Shown here in pieces: positions 13,795 to 26,290 of a stretch of DNA of 64,000 nt (within the stretch, counting starts at the first letter, position 1; each line of letters starts with the position of its first letter). The DNA is taken from positions 61,842,533-61,906,532 of the forward strand of contig OX485804.1 of NCBI GenBank assembly GCA_950295325.1. Reading direction: 5' to 3'. The notes beneath the pieces were generated by a model, which was given only the letters and a program-made list of their open reading frames with translations, was not told where the DNA came from and did no database searches. The translations under genes were made by a program, and so were the position numbers. Source of the stretch: Polytrichum commune (lineage: Eukaryota > Streptophyta > Polytrichopsida > Polytrichales > Polytrichaceae).

Positions 13795-15211
13795 ATGGTG
13801 ACCCAGTCTTTTGCCTTCCGAGAACCCGTTTCCGAGTTGGGCCAGACGGGGGTGTTCACTGGTCCCAACATGAACATGCCATGGAAGCAGGGTGCGTTTG
13901 TCTTGCAAAGCGATGGGCGGTTGATGGGTCCCGGCACACCCGAGAAACCGCAGATCAAGAGGAGACGCAACTCCCCGGTCTCCATGCAGCAAGACGGCCG
14001 GGAGTTGAGGGGCACGTATAATACCACCAGTCAATTGACTCCCGGAAGGCTCGCCAATGGTGCTCTTTCTCACTCCCAAACACGAAACTAATCCACCATT
14101 TTATGTCTGTCGATGATGCAAGGCAGAGGGATGGGAAATTTCTCGTATCGAATCTAGTGAGCTAAGTCGACATGTCATGTCTTGATGACTTTTCTAAAAA
14201 TAACAAACCTCTAAATTCAGATATCATCAACATTGATTTCACACTGACCCACTTACATCAGACCACATCAACATTGAATCAATGGGCTTACCAAACATAA
14301 GATTGTGATTTTGTTCTACTGTTTCTATATTTTATAATTGGTAAAACATATAGGTTGAGTGGTGAATTTAATCAATGTTGAAGGAACTATTCCCTCGATG
14401 TTGGGTGTGTATCATCAACACTAACTCATCGACATTTTATACATGCTGCCTGGTCACATGCATTTTAAGATGTAATTGTTGACTGGACGTTTCATACTAA
14501 AAGAGGGGACGCCTGTGGTCAGCTCAATTAGAGTCTTTGTTTGCCTATCCTAGATGATATTTTTGTGAGGATGCCTTTGTCGAAAGAATGAAGGGATGGG
14601 TGAATGGATGGATGGATTCTGTTACATAGTAAAGTTGAAGCTGAGGGTAATCTATAGACTGATGTATTGTTCATGTACAGGTTCGCTGCAGAGCACTTTG
14701 GAGCCTCAAGATCTTTCTGCTGACAACAATATAAACTTCGGTGACTTCGATCCGCAGTCCCTTGAGCTAGAGAACGGTGGCCTCCACTCCACCGTGACGC
14801 CTCCCATGGATTTCAGTACTGTGGCTGGGGATTTCAATGGGTCTGCTATGGCGGATTCCTTCAATTACCCAAACAGTACTGGGAACATGACACTTCCGAC
14901 CACTCCTCACCCGGGTGGAGGAGCATCAGCTGGTCCCTTCGAAGCGGCAGAGGCAATGACCGCCCGGGCACTGACTGACCTTGAAGCACTACTGGCACCA
15001 GCAGGAGCAGCCGGATCACATCACCATGCATACAGTGGGCCAGAGGGACACCAACACCATCACAACAGCATCAACATCAACATCCAGGCCTCCTCCTCAC
15101 CCAATGTGAACACGCCAGCGTCCTACATGCTAGGTGCTGCCAATTCCTTCTCCCCCAGCTTGTTCACAGGACCTAACTTCGAATCAGCTGCGACTAACCA
15201 CCACCATCACC

Positions 15212-15258
<47 letters not shown>

Positions 15259-18200
15259 CATCATCATCATAGCTACCTTAATCCACCTAGGTTTACAAAC
15301 GGTCCCTTTTTGACGCCTAATTCCATTGAGAATTCCCAAATCAGCTCAATGCTGCGCCCCGCGAGCGTGTCATGTGACATGAGCAGCTGGGGTCATCACT
15401 TGAACAGTCAAGCATCATCCGTGGAGCAGCAGCAGCAGGGGGACCATCATCATCATCATAATGCGAGGAGCCATGCCCTGAACCATTCATCAGCTCAACC
15501 TGTGGTGCCTCGAAATGGTGGTGACGGCTTAATCATGCAGCAGACTCATGCGTATAATACCCATGTTAATGCAGTAGCAGCGACACCTGAAAAGAATCGT
15601 GATGGTCGAAGATTGTCCTATGTTTCTGCAGCAGCACCAGAGCAGAAATCTCCCAGTAGTCAGGTGGCAGCATTCCATGCCTTCGAAGCCACCACTCCTC
15701 CTCCCCGGGCTCCTAATTCTTCTATTCAGACGGAGGGTTTAGGCACTCTTCATGCCCATGTTTACAATATGTCAGGCATGTTGACGCATCAGCAGGTGGA
15801 ACCGACCACCACCACGACACAGATGCCTGCGGCTATTGTGGACTCTGTTGTGGACTCTACCGTGCAGGAAGACCCGTCGCTGCAAGAAATGTTCACCCAA
15901 ACGTATGACCCGCCTATGATGACGACGGCCGAGATGGACAGTGCGCAGAAGGAGGGCTACCAGTTCGACTTGAATGAGGTTCCGGTGGGTGCGATGGAAT
16001 CCACTCCCAATAAGAGGAAGAAGTACCATCCCCGCGTTGCCAAGGACAAACGCACTTACAAGCCCAGAAAAAAATTGGACAATGCTGCTGCCCCTGTCAC
16101 CCCGCACGGAATAAGTGAGTGCACACATAACCCGATACACGATACTTTAAGTACAGCTAAGTTAGTACTTGCTGCTGCAGACTTTTTCTTGCTCTGATGG
16201 CGATGATTTTTGTTTTATTATTTTGTCGCCGAATATTTATCAATGATCTATTCTTTTCGTCGGAGCTGAAATCTTGCACAGTGAGTTTCACTACCTTAAT
16301 TAATTACTAAGTTAATTGACCACAGGTGAGGTGATTATGGAAAGAGGCTAGGTTTCATCGGTGTTGACTTGTCGTCGATCGTTTGTGCATGTGTCTGCTT
16401 AGGTGCTGCAGGTGTGGGGGGTCATGCGCTCGGAAGCAATGCAAGCACTCCAGCTGGCTCCAAGAGAAACCATACCACATTTATGACTAATATGACTAAT
16501 GGTGAAATCTTTAAGGATGGCATGTACTCGGATGTGGACGTTGATATGGAGCCCGGTGCAGGGCAGCATCATCTGGGCACGGGGAATTTCATACCTGCCA
16601 CCCCCGTGTCTCCAGATGGAACCCCAAATGCAGTGTACAACAACAACAACAACAGATATATTGCAGAGAATACGCCGAAGACGAACCATCTGAACACTGC
16701 AAGTTTAAATACTCCCTTTAACAACACGGCGCCGCACGATACAGCGATTTGCGATTGCGAAGCCTGTATCCGTATTAGATTGGAGAAGACGGGTAGTGTC
16801 CGGAGAATTTCGGGTAAGGGATCCAGGACGAGACAATATATCGACCCAACCAATGCCCCTCAAAGCCCATACGAGGAAAGATCCTTCTCGTCACCTTCTC
16901 ATGTGCAAGCTTGGAGTGAGAACACGGGTTTAAACATGTTCATGTCTGGATTGCATCATCATCAGCAAGGGCCCACATCGGCGGCTTTGAGCAACAATGT
17001 TACTGAAACCGGCACTACCGAGTTGCCCTTCATGGATACTCCCAACAGTCGGTCTAGGCGACGAAACCTCTTCAATCAGACAATATTCACCACCCAAGCG
17101 CCCGAAGAACATGCCACCGCTCAAAATTACACCCCTGCTGCTGATGGGGATTCTTCACCACAGAATACAGCGAACTTCCTTCAGCCTAATCATGTCCAGC
17201 AAGAATTGCAGCAGCCCATCGGTGGCCATCCACATCACTCCTACCCACGGCCAGTCCGCAGGTCACTGATGGGACAGTTCACATTGCCCCCTGCTCCTCC
17301 CCCTCCTCAGGCTACTCCAGAGGAAAGCCGGTCTTTGAGCTCCAATTTCGGTGGTAATTCTAGTTTTGAGAGCGAGGAGGCAACGACGCAGAGCACCAGG
17401 AGCAGATTAGAAAATTACAGCAACAGTCATTCCCAAGCCATGGTCCCTCACCAACAACAACAGCAGCAGCAGCAGCAACAACAACAACAAGACCCATATA
17501 CAGTGGTCCGATCCTACTTCGACCAGGCCCATCAAGACACATCGCAAGGCTCATCATGTCTGCAGCAGTTCAACCAAGCGGCCACGGAGAGGGGATTCAT
17601 CCGCCGTGTGGACTCTTATAATGATGGGACAGCGGAGCTCATGAGGATGGGTGACATGGTGGCCCGGAGAAGAGAGCCTCCAAGCCTTCATCAGCACATG
17701 AAATCCACCATGTTCCATCAGGCTCACCAGAACCCATCCTCGACCACTACCGCACTCTCTGCATTGAGTTACCATCATCATCATTATGGTGAGCAGTTCC
17801 AGGGTGCAATTGTGCCCGCCAGCGGACGGTTGAATTGGAACCCAGATTTGATCCCCTACACACTTCACCCACGAAGGATGACATCCTCCTCCTCCTCGTT
17901 CATGAGCAGGCTGTGTCCCCGTGGCATTCTGTCTCCGCAGCGAACACCATTCCGGATGATGACCAAAATCCAAAGGATTGTGTATTTGAAGACCATTTTG
18001 ATGTCTCACCACTTGGACACGTCGCCAACCCTGCTGCTGCACCATGTCCAGGAGCATCTGCCCAGCCATGAGAAAGACGCTTTCGAGCTTCTGTGGCCTC
18101 TTATCCTGGAGCCCGTCTCCAGGGAAGAGTTGCAGCGGTTAGTGGAGATTGCTGAAGCAGATACTACCACCAACATCACCACCAACATCAGCAGCAGTGG

Positions 18201-21200
18201 TTTGGAGCTCACGGAGTATGTCAGCCCGGTGGATAAGCGCAAACAGAGGGGAAGGAAACCAGGCACCAAGAATAAGGGACAACAGCAGAACAACATGGGC
18301 AAAGCCATGACTCTCTGGCCTGACCTCATCGAACAGGGGCATCATCCTAAACCAGGTAAACAGAAAGGGGACAAGGGCGGTGATAGACAGGAGCGACAGA
18401 ACAGCAATGGCCGGGACACCCAGGGCCTGGAGCTTGTCCCGTATGAGGGTAAGGCTGTGGTTCCCTATGATGGGCCCTTCCTGCCCCTCCGCAAGCGCAA
18501 GCCTAGGCCCAAGGTTGTGCTTGACACGGAGACTGTGCGTGTGTGGAAGCTGTTGATGGGTAAGCCGGGTCCCATGGACAGCAGCACCGAGGCTGATGCC
18601 AACAAGCTCAAATGGGAAGAGGAGAGACGCCTCATGAAAACGCAAGCAGACATCTTCATCAAACGCATGCATTTGGTGCAAGGTCAGTTCTCTCTCTCTC
18701 TTTCTCTCTCTCTCTCATGCACGTGTCTAATAGGTAGAGTAAGAAAGAAATATGTCGATGTTTGTCTCACCTGATGAATATGCCATCCTCCGATATGAGT
18801 CTCGCAAAATGAAAGTACCACTTCTAGAATCAGAGAAATGATGACGATCTCCATGTGGCATCACGATACTCATAGTGAAGAAGAAGAGAGGGGCTGGGCT
18901 CCTTCGTGAAACACAGAGAGCTTACAGAAGCAGAAGATATCAAAAGCAGGACTCTTTTTTTGGAAGAAGAGAAAGTTACCGCAGGGATGACAGCACTGAG
19001 AAGGAGGACAAGACTCCGGCATATTGCTTAATTCTAGAATTTAACCCAAATTGTTTAGTCCTCGAAGTTCTCTCCCCGGCTCTCTGAGGGTATATGGGCT
19101 ATGTGTCTAGAGCTTGAACTATTCCACAAATGCAGCCTCATAAAGATGAGCCATAGGCACCCTTCGCCCTTCCATCGAGAGAGTGAAAACGAATCCACTT
19201 AGCATCACGGTACCCATAATGAAAGAAGAGAAGAAGAAGAAGAAGAAGAAGGGGGCTGGGCTTCACATTCAGTGAGCTTGCAGAGGCAGAGTAGATCACA
19301 AAACGGGACTCTGTTTTCGGAAGGACAGAAAGCCACCACAGGCATGATGAGGAGAAGACTCCGGGAGATTACCACCACTTCTAGAACTTAACCCGAAATT
19401 GAGTGCTATACTTACACGATTAAAGCTGGCAGCCCTGTTCTGTTCTGTTGTGTTCTCTGAGGTCTCTGGAATGTGGGTTATCTAACTGTGAGCATGAACT
19501 TGTGATCACGGGAAGTGAGCCGCATTGAGAGCCACGGGTTAGGTACCCTTCATCCTTGCAGAGAGACAAATGGTACCCCTCCAGCGAACATGGTGAGGCT
19601 AGCTGAACTAAGAAAAGTACTAATTTCGGGTAGAGAGGATCTCTGGCACGTGCGAGAGCGGAAGGTGGGTGCCGGGTGGCTGGGGAGCGTGGGGGGGGGA
19701 GCATTGAATGTGCCAATGGCGTCATAGTGGGTGCTATTTCCGAGTGACAAGGATTCTCACACGATTAACTGCTGATGATGCTGCTGGCTGCAGGTGACCG
19801 GAGCTTCTCCCGATGGAAAGGCTCGGTGGTGGACTCGGTGGTGGGAGCTTTCCTCACTCAAAACGTCAATGATGTGCTCTCCAGGTGAGTTCACATACAC
19901 ATATACATAGACATATGTAATATCTGCGCCATAGCCACATATGATGCCTCTACCATAACAGTACGTTTTCCGAATTGGTTGTCAGAAATTTGCAACTTGA
20001 ATACTTCATGTGCTTCACTCACAACTCCAACTGGAACTGAGAGAGAATGTCTGAAAATGAATGGCGAGCATCAAGCTGGACATAAAACAATGGACTCATA
20101 CATGCACCATAGCCACTCTGGTGGGAGGGCAGATGCTGTAACATAACACTACGTATCCCGGATTGATGGTTGGAAAATTTGCATCTCTCATTTTTCATGT
20201 GCCTTACTCACAATTCCAACTGAAACTGAGGGGAAAATGTCTGAAATGAATGGTGAACATCAAGCTGGACATCAAAACAATGACACTTATATCCGCCATA
20301 GCCACTCTGATGAAGGGCACACGCTGTAACATAACACTATGTATCCCAGATTCATGGTCAGAAAATCCTAAATTCTCATTCTCCTTGTGCTTCACTCATA
20401 AAGCCAGCTGGAACTGGGGAAGACTGTCTGAAATTACTAGTAAATATCAAGCTGGACTTTGCGAAAGTGACATATATGTGCGCCATAGCCACTCTGATGG
20501 AGGACGGATGCTCTAACATAACACTGCGTATCCTGGATCATTGGATATCGCAATTCTCCTTCTTCTTGTGCTTCACTCTCAATTCCAACTGGAACCGAGG
20601 AATAATGTCTGGATGGCTGGTGAACATGAAGCCGGACTTCAAAAAGTATTGCTAACTACAAGTAGAAAGAAAATAAAAATAGAAGTTCCGAATGCACCGT
20701 CTTCTTCTATAGATCGCTTGTTATACAAGCTCTTGGAAAACTTGGGCACAAAGTGGATGCGCTCACCGCAAGTCATCAACTCATCAATATGAGTGTTTGA
20801 GCAGACATAGCATAGTGAACACAATCTTCTTCTTCTTCTTCTTCATGATGTTACGTGGGTGGTTGCAGCTCGGCTTTCATGTGCATGAGATCACGATTTC
20901 CTGGCCGAGGTTTCAAAGGTCCACTGCAGAGCAAGGCACCTGAGGAGGCACTCGGTCAGCCCTTGGAGACGGAGGCTGGGAATTCAAGCCCTGCACCGCT
21001 TGCGGAAAGGATGGGTGAACCCCAAAGCAGTAGTGGCCATCAAGAGGAATCTTCGAGTGGGGGTGCCACTAGTCACATAGTGTCAGTTGAAAGCCGGCCA
21101 CCATCCCTCGAATCTGAAGAGAGCCACAACGAAGAGAGATTGTACCCTGCCCATCTGGGCGTTAGGCATGAAGAAACAATGTCTTGGCCGGATCAGGAGG

Positions 21201-24200
21201 GAGAACAACGCCAACTTGGCACCCTGGAGCTTCAACAACAACTACTACAGCAACAAATGTCAATCCCCACCGAACTGAGCCAGACAGCTGAGAATACTAA
21301 TTCTCTTAATGCATCAGACAGCAATTCAGCTGGGACTTTCCCTGTCACGAACAGCACCGAGCAAACAACGGCGGAAGAGAGCACGGGTGCCAACATCATC
21401 GACACTCAACTGGACCTGCTGTCACTGGCGCAGCAGGGCACGAATGAAGTGCGGGACCTGGCGATAGAGAATGATGTGGGCAGTGAGCTTGTGACGAGCA
21501 ACATGAACAACAACAACCCACAGCTGCAGCAGCAACAGCAACAGACACCAAAGGGCCCCAAGGTTTTCAACTCCAAATCTGGCCTCACCGGCCCCGAGAG
21601 GGCAAGGCAGGAGGAGAAACAGGTGACGGCCAGAAAAACATTTGACTGGGAGCATCGAAGGGAGGAGTTCAAACCGAGGGGACCAGGCGAGGAACCGAAT
21701 GCAGCTCCTCCCCGCACCGAGCTCACGGAGGATGGTGTTGACTGGGAGGCAGTTCGCCATGCTAACGTTGAAGAAGTCGCGAATGTCATCAAAGAGCGTG
21801 GCCTCAACTGGATCCTTGCGGGCAGAATCAAGGTCTCCACTCAATCTCGCTCTCCGAAATCTAGTCTATTCTATTCTGGCAAACTAGCTACCTTCACTTT
21901 CTATCTTTCAATCTTTTTCCTCTTCTCTCACATGTCAATTCCATGTCTGCGTCTTGAGAGTGCCCCCAGAATGAGTTTGTCTGTGAGGATACTAATTCAT
22001 AGGTGCCAGAGTACATCTGTAAATCTTAACCTACTTCTCAAGTGAAACTGCAATTACAAAATCATTGTCTATATCACCTTGTTTGCTTTACAGGCCTTCC
22101 TTGAGAGATTACAAGTCGAGCATGGAGCTCTTGATCTAGAATGGCTTCGATCCATCCCCACCGACGATACAAAGTAAGTACAATCATATTTTGCATGTCA
22201 AAACTCAGCAGAACATGCATGTCCGTGCTTAACTGCAAGCCTTGCCACATAGTACCACTCAATTGTAGGTGTGCAATCAAGATGAGTGACCACATAAGGC
22301 ACACATACCTCGGCAGGGTGGGGGGGTGCTTCATTGTTCAAACGAGTTGGCTGTGATGATGTCAATTGTAGCTCTCAAAACTCAATTTTTGCGTTATTTG
22401 TGTGTTCAGGACTATGTGTAGAAATTTGCACTCGTGTAAGTGTGTAGTATAGATCTTGATGATATCAAATAGTAAGTACTTGGAATCCTCCGATCACTAA
22501 GTCACCGTGTGGGCCGTTTCTTTCTTCACCAGCGCATGGTGGCAATAACGTGTCATTGGCTGACGTAATGGTATTTGCTGTTGCACCTGGCAGGGAGTAT
22601 CTTCTCAGCATTCGAGGGCTAGGTCTGAAGAGTGTGGAATGCATTCGTCTCCTCACACTTCACCACCTTGCGTTTCCCGTGAGTGCTGCAGCACTGACTC
22701 CTCCCGTGATTCTTTAGCGAAATCACCCTTCAAAATTATTTGATTCTGGGTCCAAGTCTACATAGGTCCAAATGTTTGCTCGTTTGGCAGACTGGCTTAA
22801 CGTTTTCTGTCTTCACATGTGTGCCAGGTGGATACAAACGTGGGTCGAATATGTGTGAGGCTGGGTTGGGTGCCATTAGAGCCTTTGCCTGAGGAATTGC
22901 AGCTGCATCTGCTGGAATTGTAAGCTTCACATTCAGAACATCAACTAGAATAATAGGGGTTGTTGGGATTATAACTTTGCAAAAAAGAACCAGGTTATTA
23001 AACAATCATGATGTTATACGTGAGTTAACAAACATCAGCTCTATGTTGATGCGAAACTCTTCCCTTTCAAAGCATTTCTGATATAGTAGAAGGTTATCTG
23101 AATCATGCATTTTTGCATTGGAGGTTCAAGAGCAATCAAGATTAAAATGCTGTCTTGGTCGTATTGTGCAGGTACCCTGTTCAGGCAACTATCCAAAAGT
23201 ACCTTTGGCCTCGGTTGTGCACACTCGACCAGCAGACTTTGTAAGTAGTGTCCAATGTCAAGCCAAGTTATATGTGTACCAGGCCAAATTACAATGAGCC
23301 TCTGATGCAATTACTGATGAAAAGAAATTAGTGCCATTCCATTCTAGCGAGTGGGGTGTAGTTCTGACACATGAAGTTTCCAATGTTTGCAGGTATGAAC
23401 TCCACTATCAGATGATCACATTTGGAAAGGTCGGTCCCTCAGCATTCTCCATAGCGCTGTGTAGCAAATAGATTTGATACACTAAAATCTGCCAACAGCC
23501 CATTTGGATGCGAATTGTGAGATCATAGATGATGTAGATGTGTGTTGTATCTGCATTATCATCCTATGGCAAGCACAGAATTCATATGCATGACTAACAT
23601 AAGATAGCCTCTTTACAGGTGTTCTGCACCAAAAGCAAGCCCAATTGCAATGCATGCCCCATGAAAGCAGATTGCAAGCACTTTGCAAGCGCCCTCTCCA
23701 GGTTAGTTTTCACCACTACTCAATCTTCCGTGGGACCTTGTAACAAATTAGAGTATTCTATTTGAAAACAATTCGTTGCAACTCACAGGCATGCACAGTA
23801 CCATCCCAGAGTACTGCTTTTGTCTAGCGGATGACTTCAATCCCTGATATGGATCCTGACTGACCTTGTGTTTCTGGGTCAATAATGACAGTGCCAAGCT
23901 AGCTCTACCAGCTTCAGAAAGGCCAAACAATGGTCCAACGCTGGCACTTCCTCCAGGAACTGCAAGTAGTAATGGAGATGCAGGGGAAAGCCAAGGGCAG
24001 GGACTACCCCAGATGGTAGAGGAAGATCGGCCAAGGAGTATGCCTGTGTCTCAGTATTGCCAACCCATTGTAGAAGAGCCGATGACACCTGAGTCATCAG
24101 AAGCAGACGCAGAGGACTGTGATATAGAGGACTATCCTTTTTCTGTAGAGGAAGTAGAGGAGGATTCAAATATGAACTTGTATATAGAGGAGAAGAGTAC

Positions 24201-26290
24201 AGGACAAATAGTGCAGCAGGTTGAGATTCCAAACTGCTGCAGCACTTCCGACCTGTCTGTAACCATATCAGAATCAGAACCTGTACAAGAGATGATCATG
24301 GAAGATTGGGGGGGCTTAGCCATGCCCTCTCAGACATCACATTCACAGCTCAACTCAGAGCAAGATAGCTCACCAAATACTGCCATCAAAATCGTGGAGA
24401 GTGAGGTGGACCCAGAGAGTCCCAGTGTAACGCAATCAACTGCTGTTCTGATACCCGATGCACCTTCACAAGAGCTCGTGCTCGTGAATCCTGAAAATGC
24501 TCATATCCCTGTCCCGAAGTTGAAAAACATTGGACGCCTTCGAACTGTTCATTATGTGTAAGAGTCTGGTCCTTGTGCAAAGCTGAAATAGGAAAGAAGG
24601 AAAAGGTTTCTTTATGACTAGCAAAGTGCTATAGAATGAGAAGGTTTTATCTATCAAGTCTATTTCATCTGTCAGTATCAACAGTTTCTAACACTGCTCT
24701 ATCCTCGTGCAGATACGAACTCCCCGACAATCATCCTCTTGTAGAGGGGGTACGTAAACACTTACCATCCTCCTCAAATTGCAAACCTCAAATAGTAAAC
24801 CAAACATATAGTTACAACATAATCAAAGTGGCTGCTATCAGTCATTTGAAGTTCCTGCACATACAAGGCACTGCATTTATTGTTGTTGACATCTCTAGGC
24901 TTGCCCTTTGTTGATGGGAACAGATGGACGTCAGAGAAGCCGACGACCCTTGTACCTACTTACTTGCAATTTGGAGTCCAGGTACACCTCACTCTTGCCT
25001 CAACTCATAACTGCATTATAAAAATGTTCCACAAAAATTTCTATGAAAAAGCTAGATGACTTTCAAAACAATCAAAGCTGTAGCACAGTCTAGGATCCCC
25101 TGCCTGTATAAAATGGATTGGCCATGTCTATAGGTGAGGTGCCTGAGTCCATTCCGAATATCAACGACAGAGACAACAGCGATGAGAACCCTTATGCGTC
25201 ATCCAGCTTTGAAGGCGAGGCAGAAAGCATAAAGGCCACTCTCTTGGTAAGCAGATATTGATGCACTCTTTGGAAGTCAAAACTACACATCAAGTCACAC
25301 TATTCAACTTTTAGATTCCTATAGGTACCTGGACAGGTGTATCACCGGATAACCTTAGAACAACAGCATAGACTGATACATATTGTATGTGGCAGGTACC
25401 ATGCAGAACAGCCATGCAGGGCAGTTTCCCTCTTAATGGGACATACTTTCAAGTAAATGAGGTACTGGTCCTTTTTCACATTCTCAGCTCTGACCTGGAT
25501 ACACACATGGCTTAGCCTAATCTTTGTTCAGAAGTCTTGAACAGATGTATTAGTTTTGCTTGCTACATATTGACTCTAGACCTGCAAAGAAGGGGTTTTA
25601 GTTTTGATGTACAATTACCTCCTTTGAACTGGTGCCTGGACTGACATCTGACGTTCATCGGCTCTGATATCCCTCCAGGTATTTGCAGACCACGCAAGCA
25701 GTTTGCAGCCTATACTTGTTCCACGGACATTACTGTGGAATTTACGGCGACGATTTGTGTTCTTTGGCACATCTGTAACAAGTATTTTTCGAGGTGCACA
25801 TTCTCTCCCATTGCCGATCTTCCTATCAAACATCGATATATTGGACGACGGCTCTATTCTTGCAATGCCCTAAAACTCACATCAGTGAACTTTGGCTTGT
25901 AAGTGTCCTCTGTTGCTTGCTTGTAGTTTCTCAAATTTAAGTGACTCAAGAGCTACTTCTTGTTGATTCTCATGAACAGGTATGACCGTAGAGGAAATTC
26001 AAGCATGCTTCTGGCGAGGTATGTTCTGAGAGTGAATCCTCTGCATTCCAGCCATTTCAAATGACAGAAACCTACACTGAACCACAACGTGCAATTTACA
26101 GCCACTTAAATCTCTGATTGACCTCACCAATACCTGAATCGATTGGCCTAATTGAAGTGCAATGTGTCGTGCAGGGTATGTATGTGTAAGGGGGTTCGAT
26201 CGAACCACAAGGGCACCCAAGCCCTTGGTAGGTCGATTGCATCTCCAGGCATCCAAGACTTCTGGGAAAGGAGCACCTATGGAGAACTAG
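13795..26290 (+). CDS. DME-like: DEMETER/ROS1-like 5-methylcytosine DNA glycosylase, 19 coding exons
   Basis: Bifunctional glycosylase/lyase that removes 5-methylcytosine in active DNA demethylation (family knowledge). Exons: 13795-14059, 14681-16114, 16403-18682, 19794-19884, 20869-21832, 22094-22173, 22594-22678, 22828-22919, 23172-23240, 23393-23429, 23619-23701, 23892-24557, 24713-24749, 24924-24981, 25134-25246, 25396-25461, 25679-25793, 25980-26018, 26175-26290. All junctions keep frame (2229 aa). Seen: basic stretch KRKKYHPRV (exon 2); AT-hook-like RGRKPGTK (about residue 1180); domain A ending in WKGSVVDSVVGAFLTQNV; split HhH-GPD glycosylase with GLGLKSVEC (catalytic Lys about 1717) and VDTNVGR (Asp about 1735), the usual 18 residues apart; [4Fe-4S] cysteines about 1802, 1809, 1812, 1818 (C-X6-C-X2-C-X5-C); C-terminal RRM-like DME domain. 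The ATG at 13795 has a CCACC context. The first donor (AATG/GTGCTC) is weak and was chosen by phase. The Asn, His and Gln runs look like repeat expansions. Confidence 0.93.
15199..15270 (+). repeat. His/Asn homopolymer tract in the demethylase
   Basis: An in-frame CAC/AAC/CAT triplet array encodes five His, about fifteen Asn and four His (about residues 262-286). A second triplet array at about 17451-17490 encodes about 12 Gln in exon 3. Both lie in the disordered N-terminal half, outside the catalytic domains. Confidence 0.95.
18840..19570 (+). repeat. two-copy tandem repeat in demethylase intron 3, period about 343 bp
   Basis: GCATCACG starts at 18859 and again at 19202. Each is followed by a GAAGAAGA tract, a GGGCTGGGCT motif, GGACTCT, then TTCTAGAA and TTAACCC, in the same order. 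Copies are diverged but collinear. The whole array lies inside the intron 18683-19793. Confidence 0.8.
19920..20650 (+). repeat. four-copy tandem repeat in demethylase intron 4, period 178-189 bp
   Basis: The marker CCATAGCCAC starts at 19929, 20107, 20296 and 20483. Each copy also carries a TGTGCTTCACTCA-like block, a CCAACTGGAACTGAG-like block, an ATGTCTGAAA-like block and a CAAGCTGGAC-like block. Copies are diverged. The array occupies most of the intron 19885-20868. Confidence 0.88.

Noticed and set aside
14016-14021. GTATAA as the donor of demethylase intron 1.
   Set aside because: It gives phase 2, which does not fit the acceptor at 14681. The donor at 14060 gives the required phase 1, though its context is weak.
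18139-18681. Long minus-strand ORF of 180 codons opposite demethylase exon 3 (and similar ones at 17554-18069 and 28541-28988).
   Set aside because: Antisense shadows of strongly coding exons, with no domain and no independent signals.
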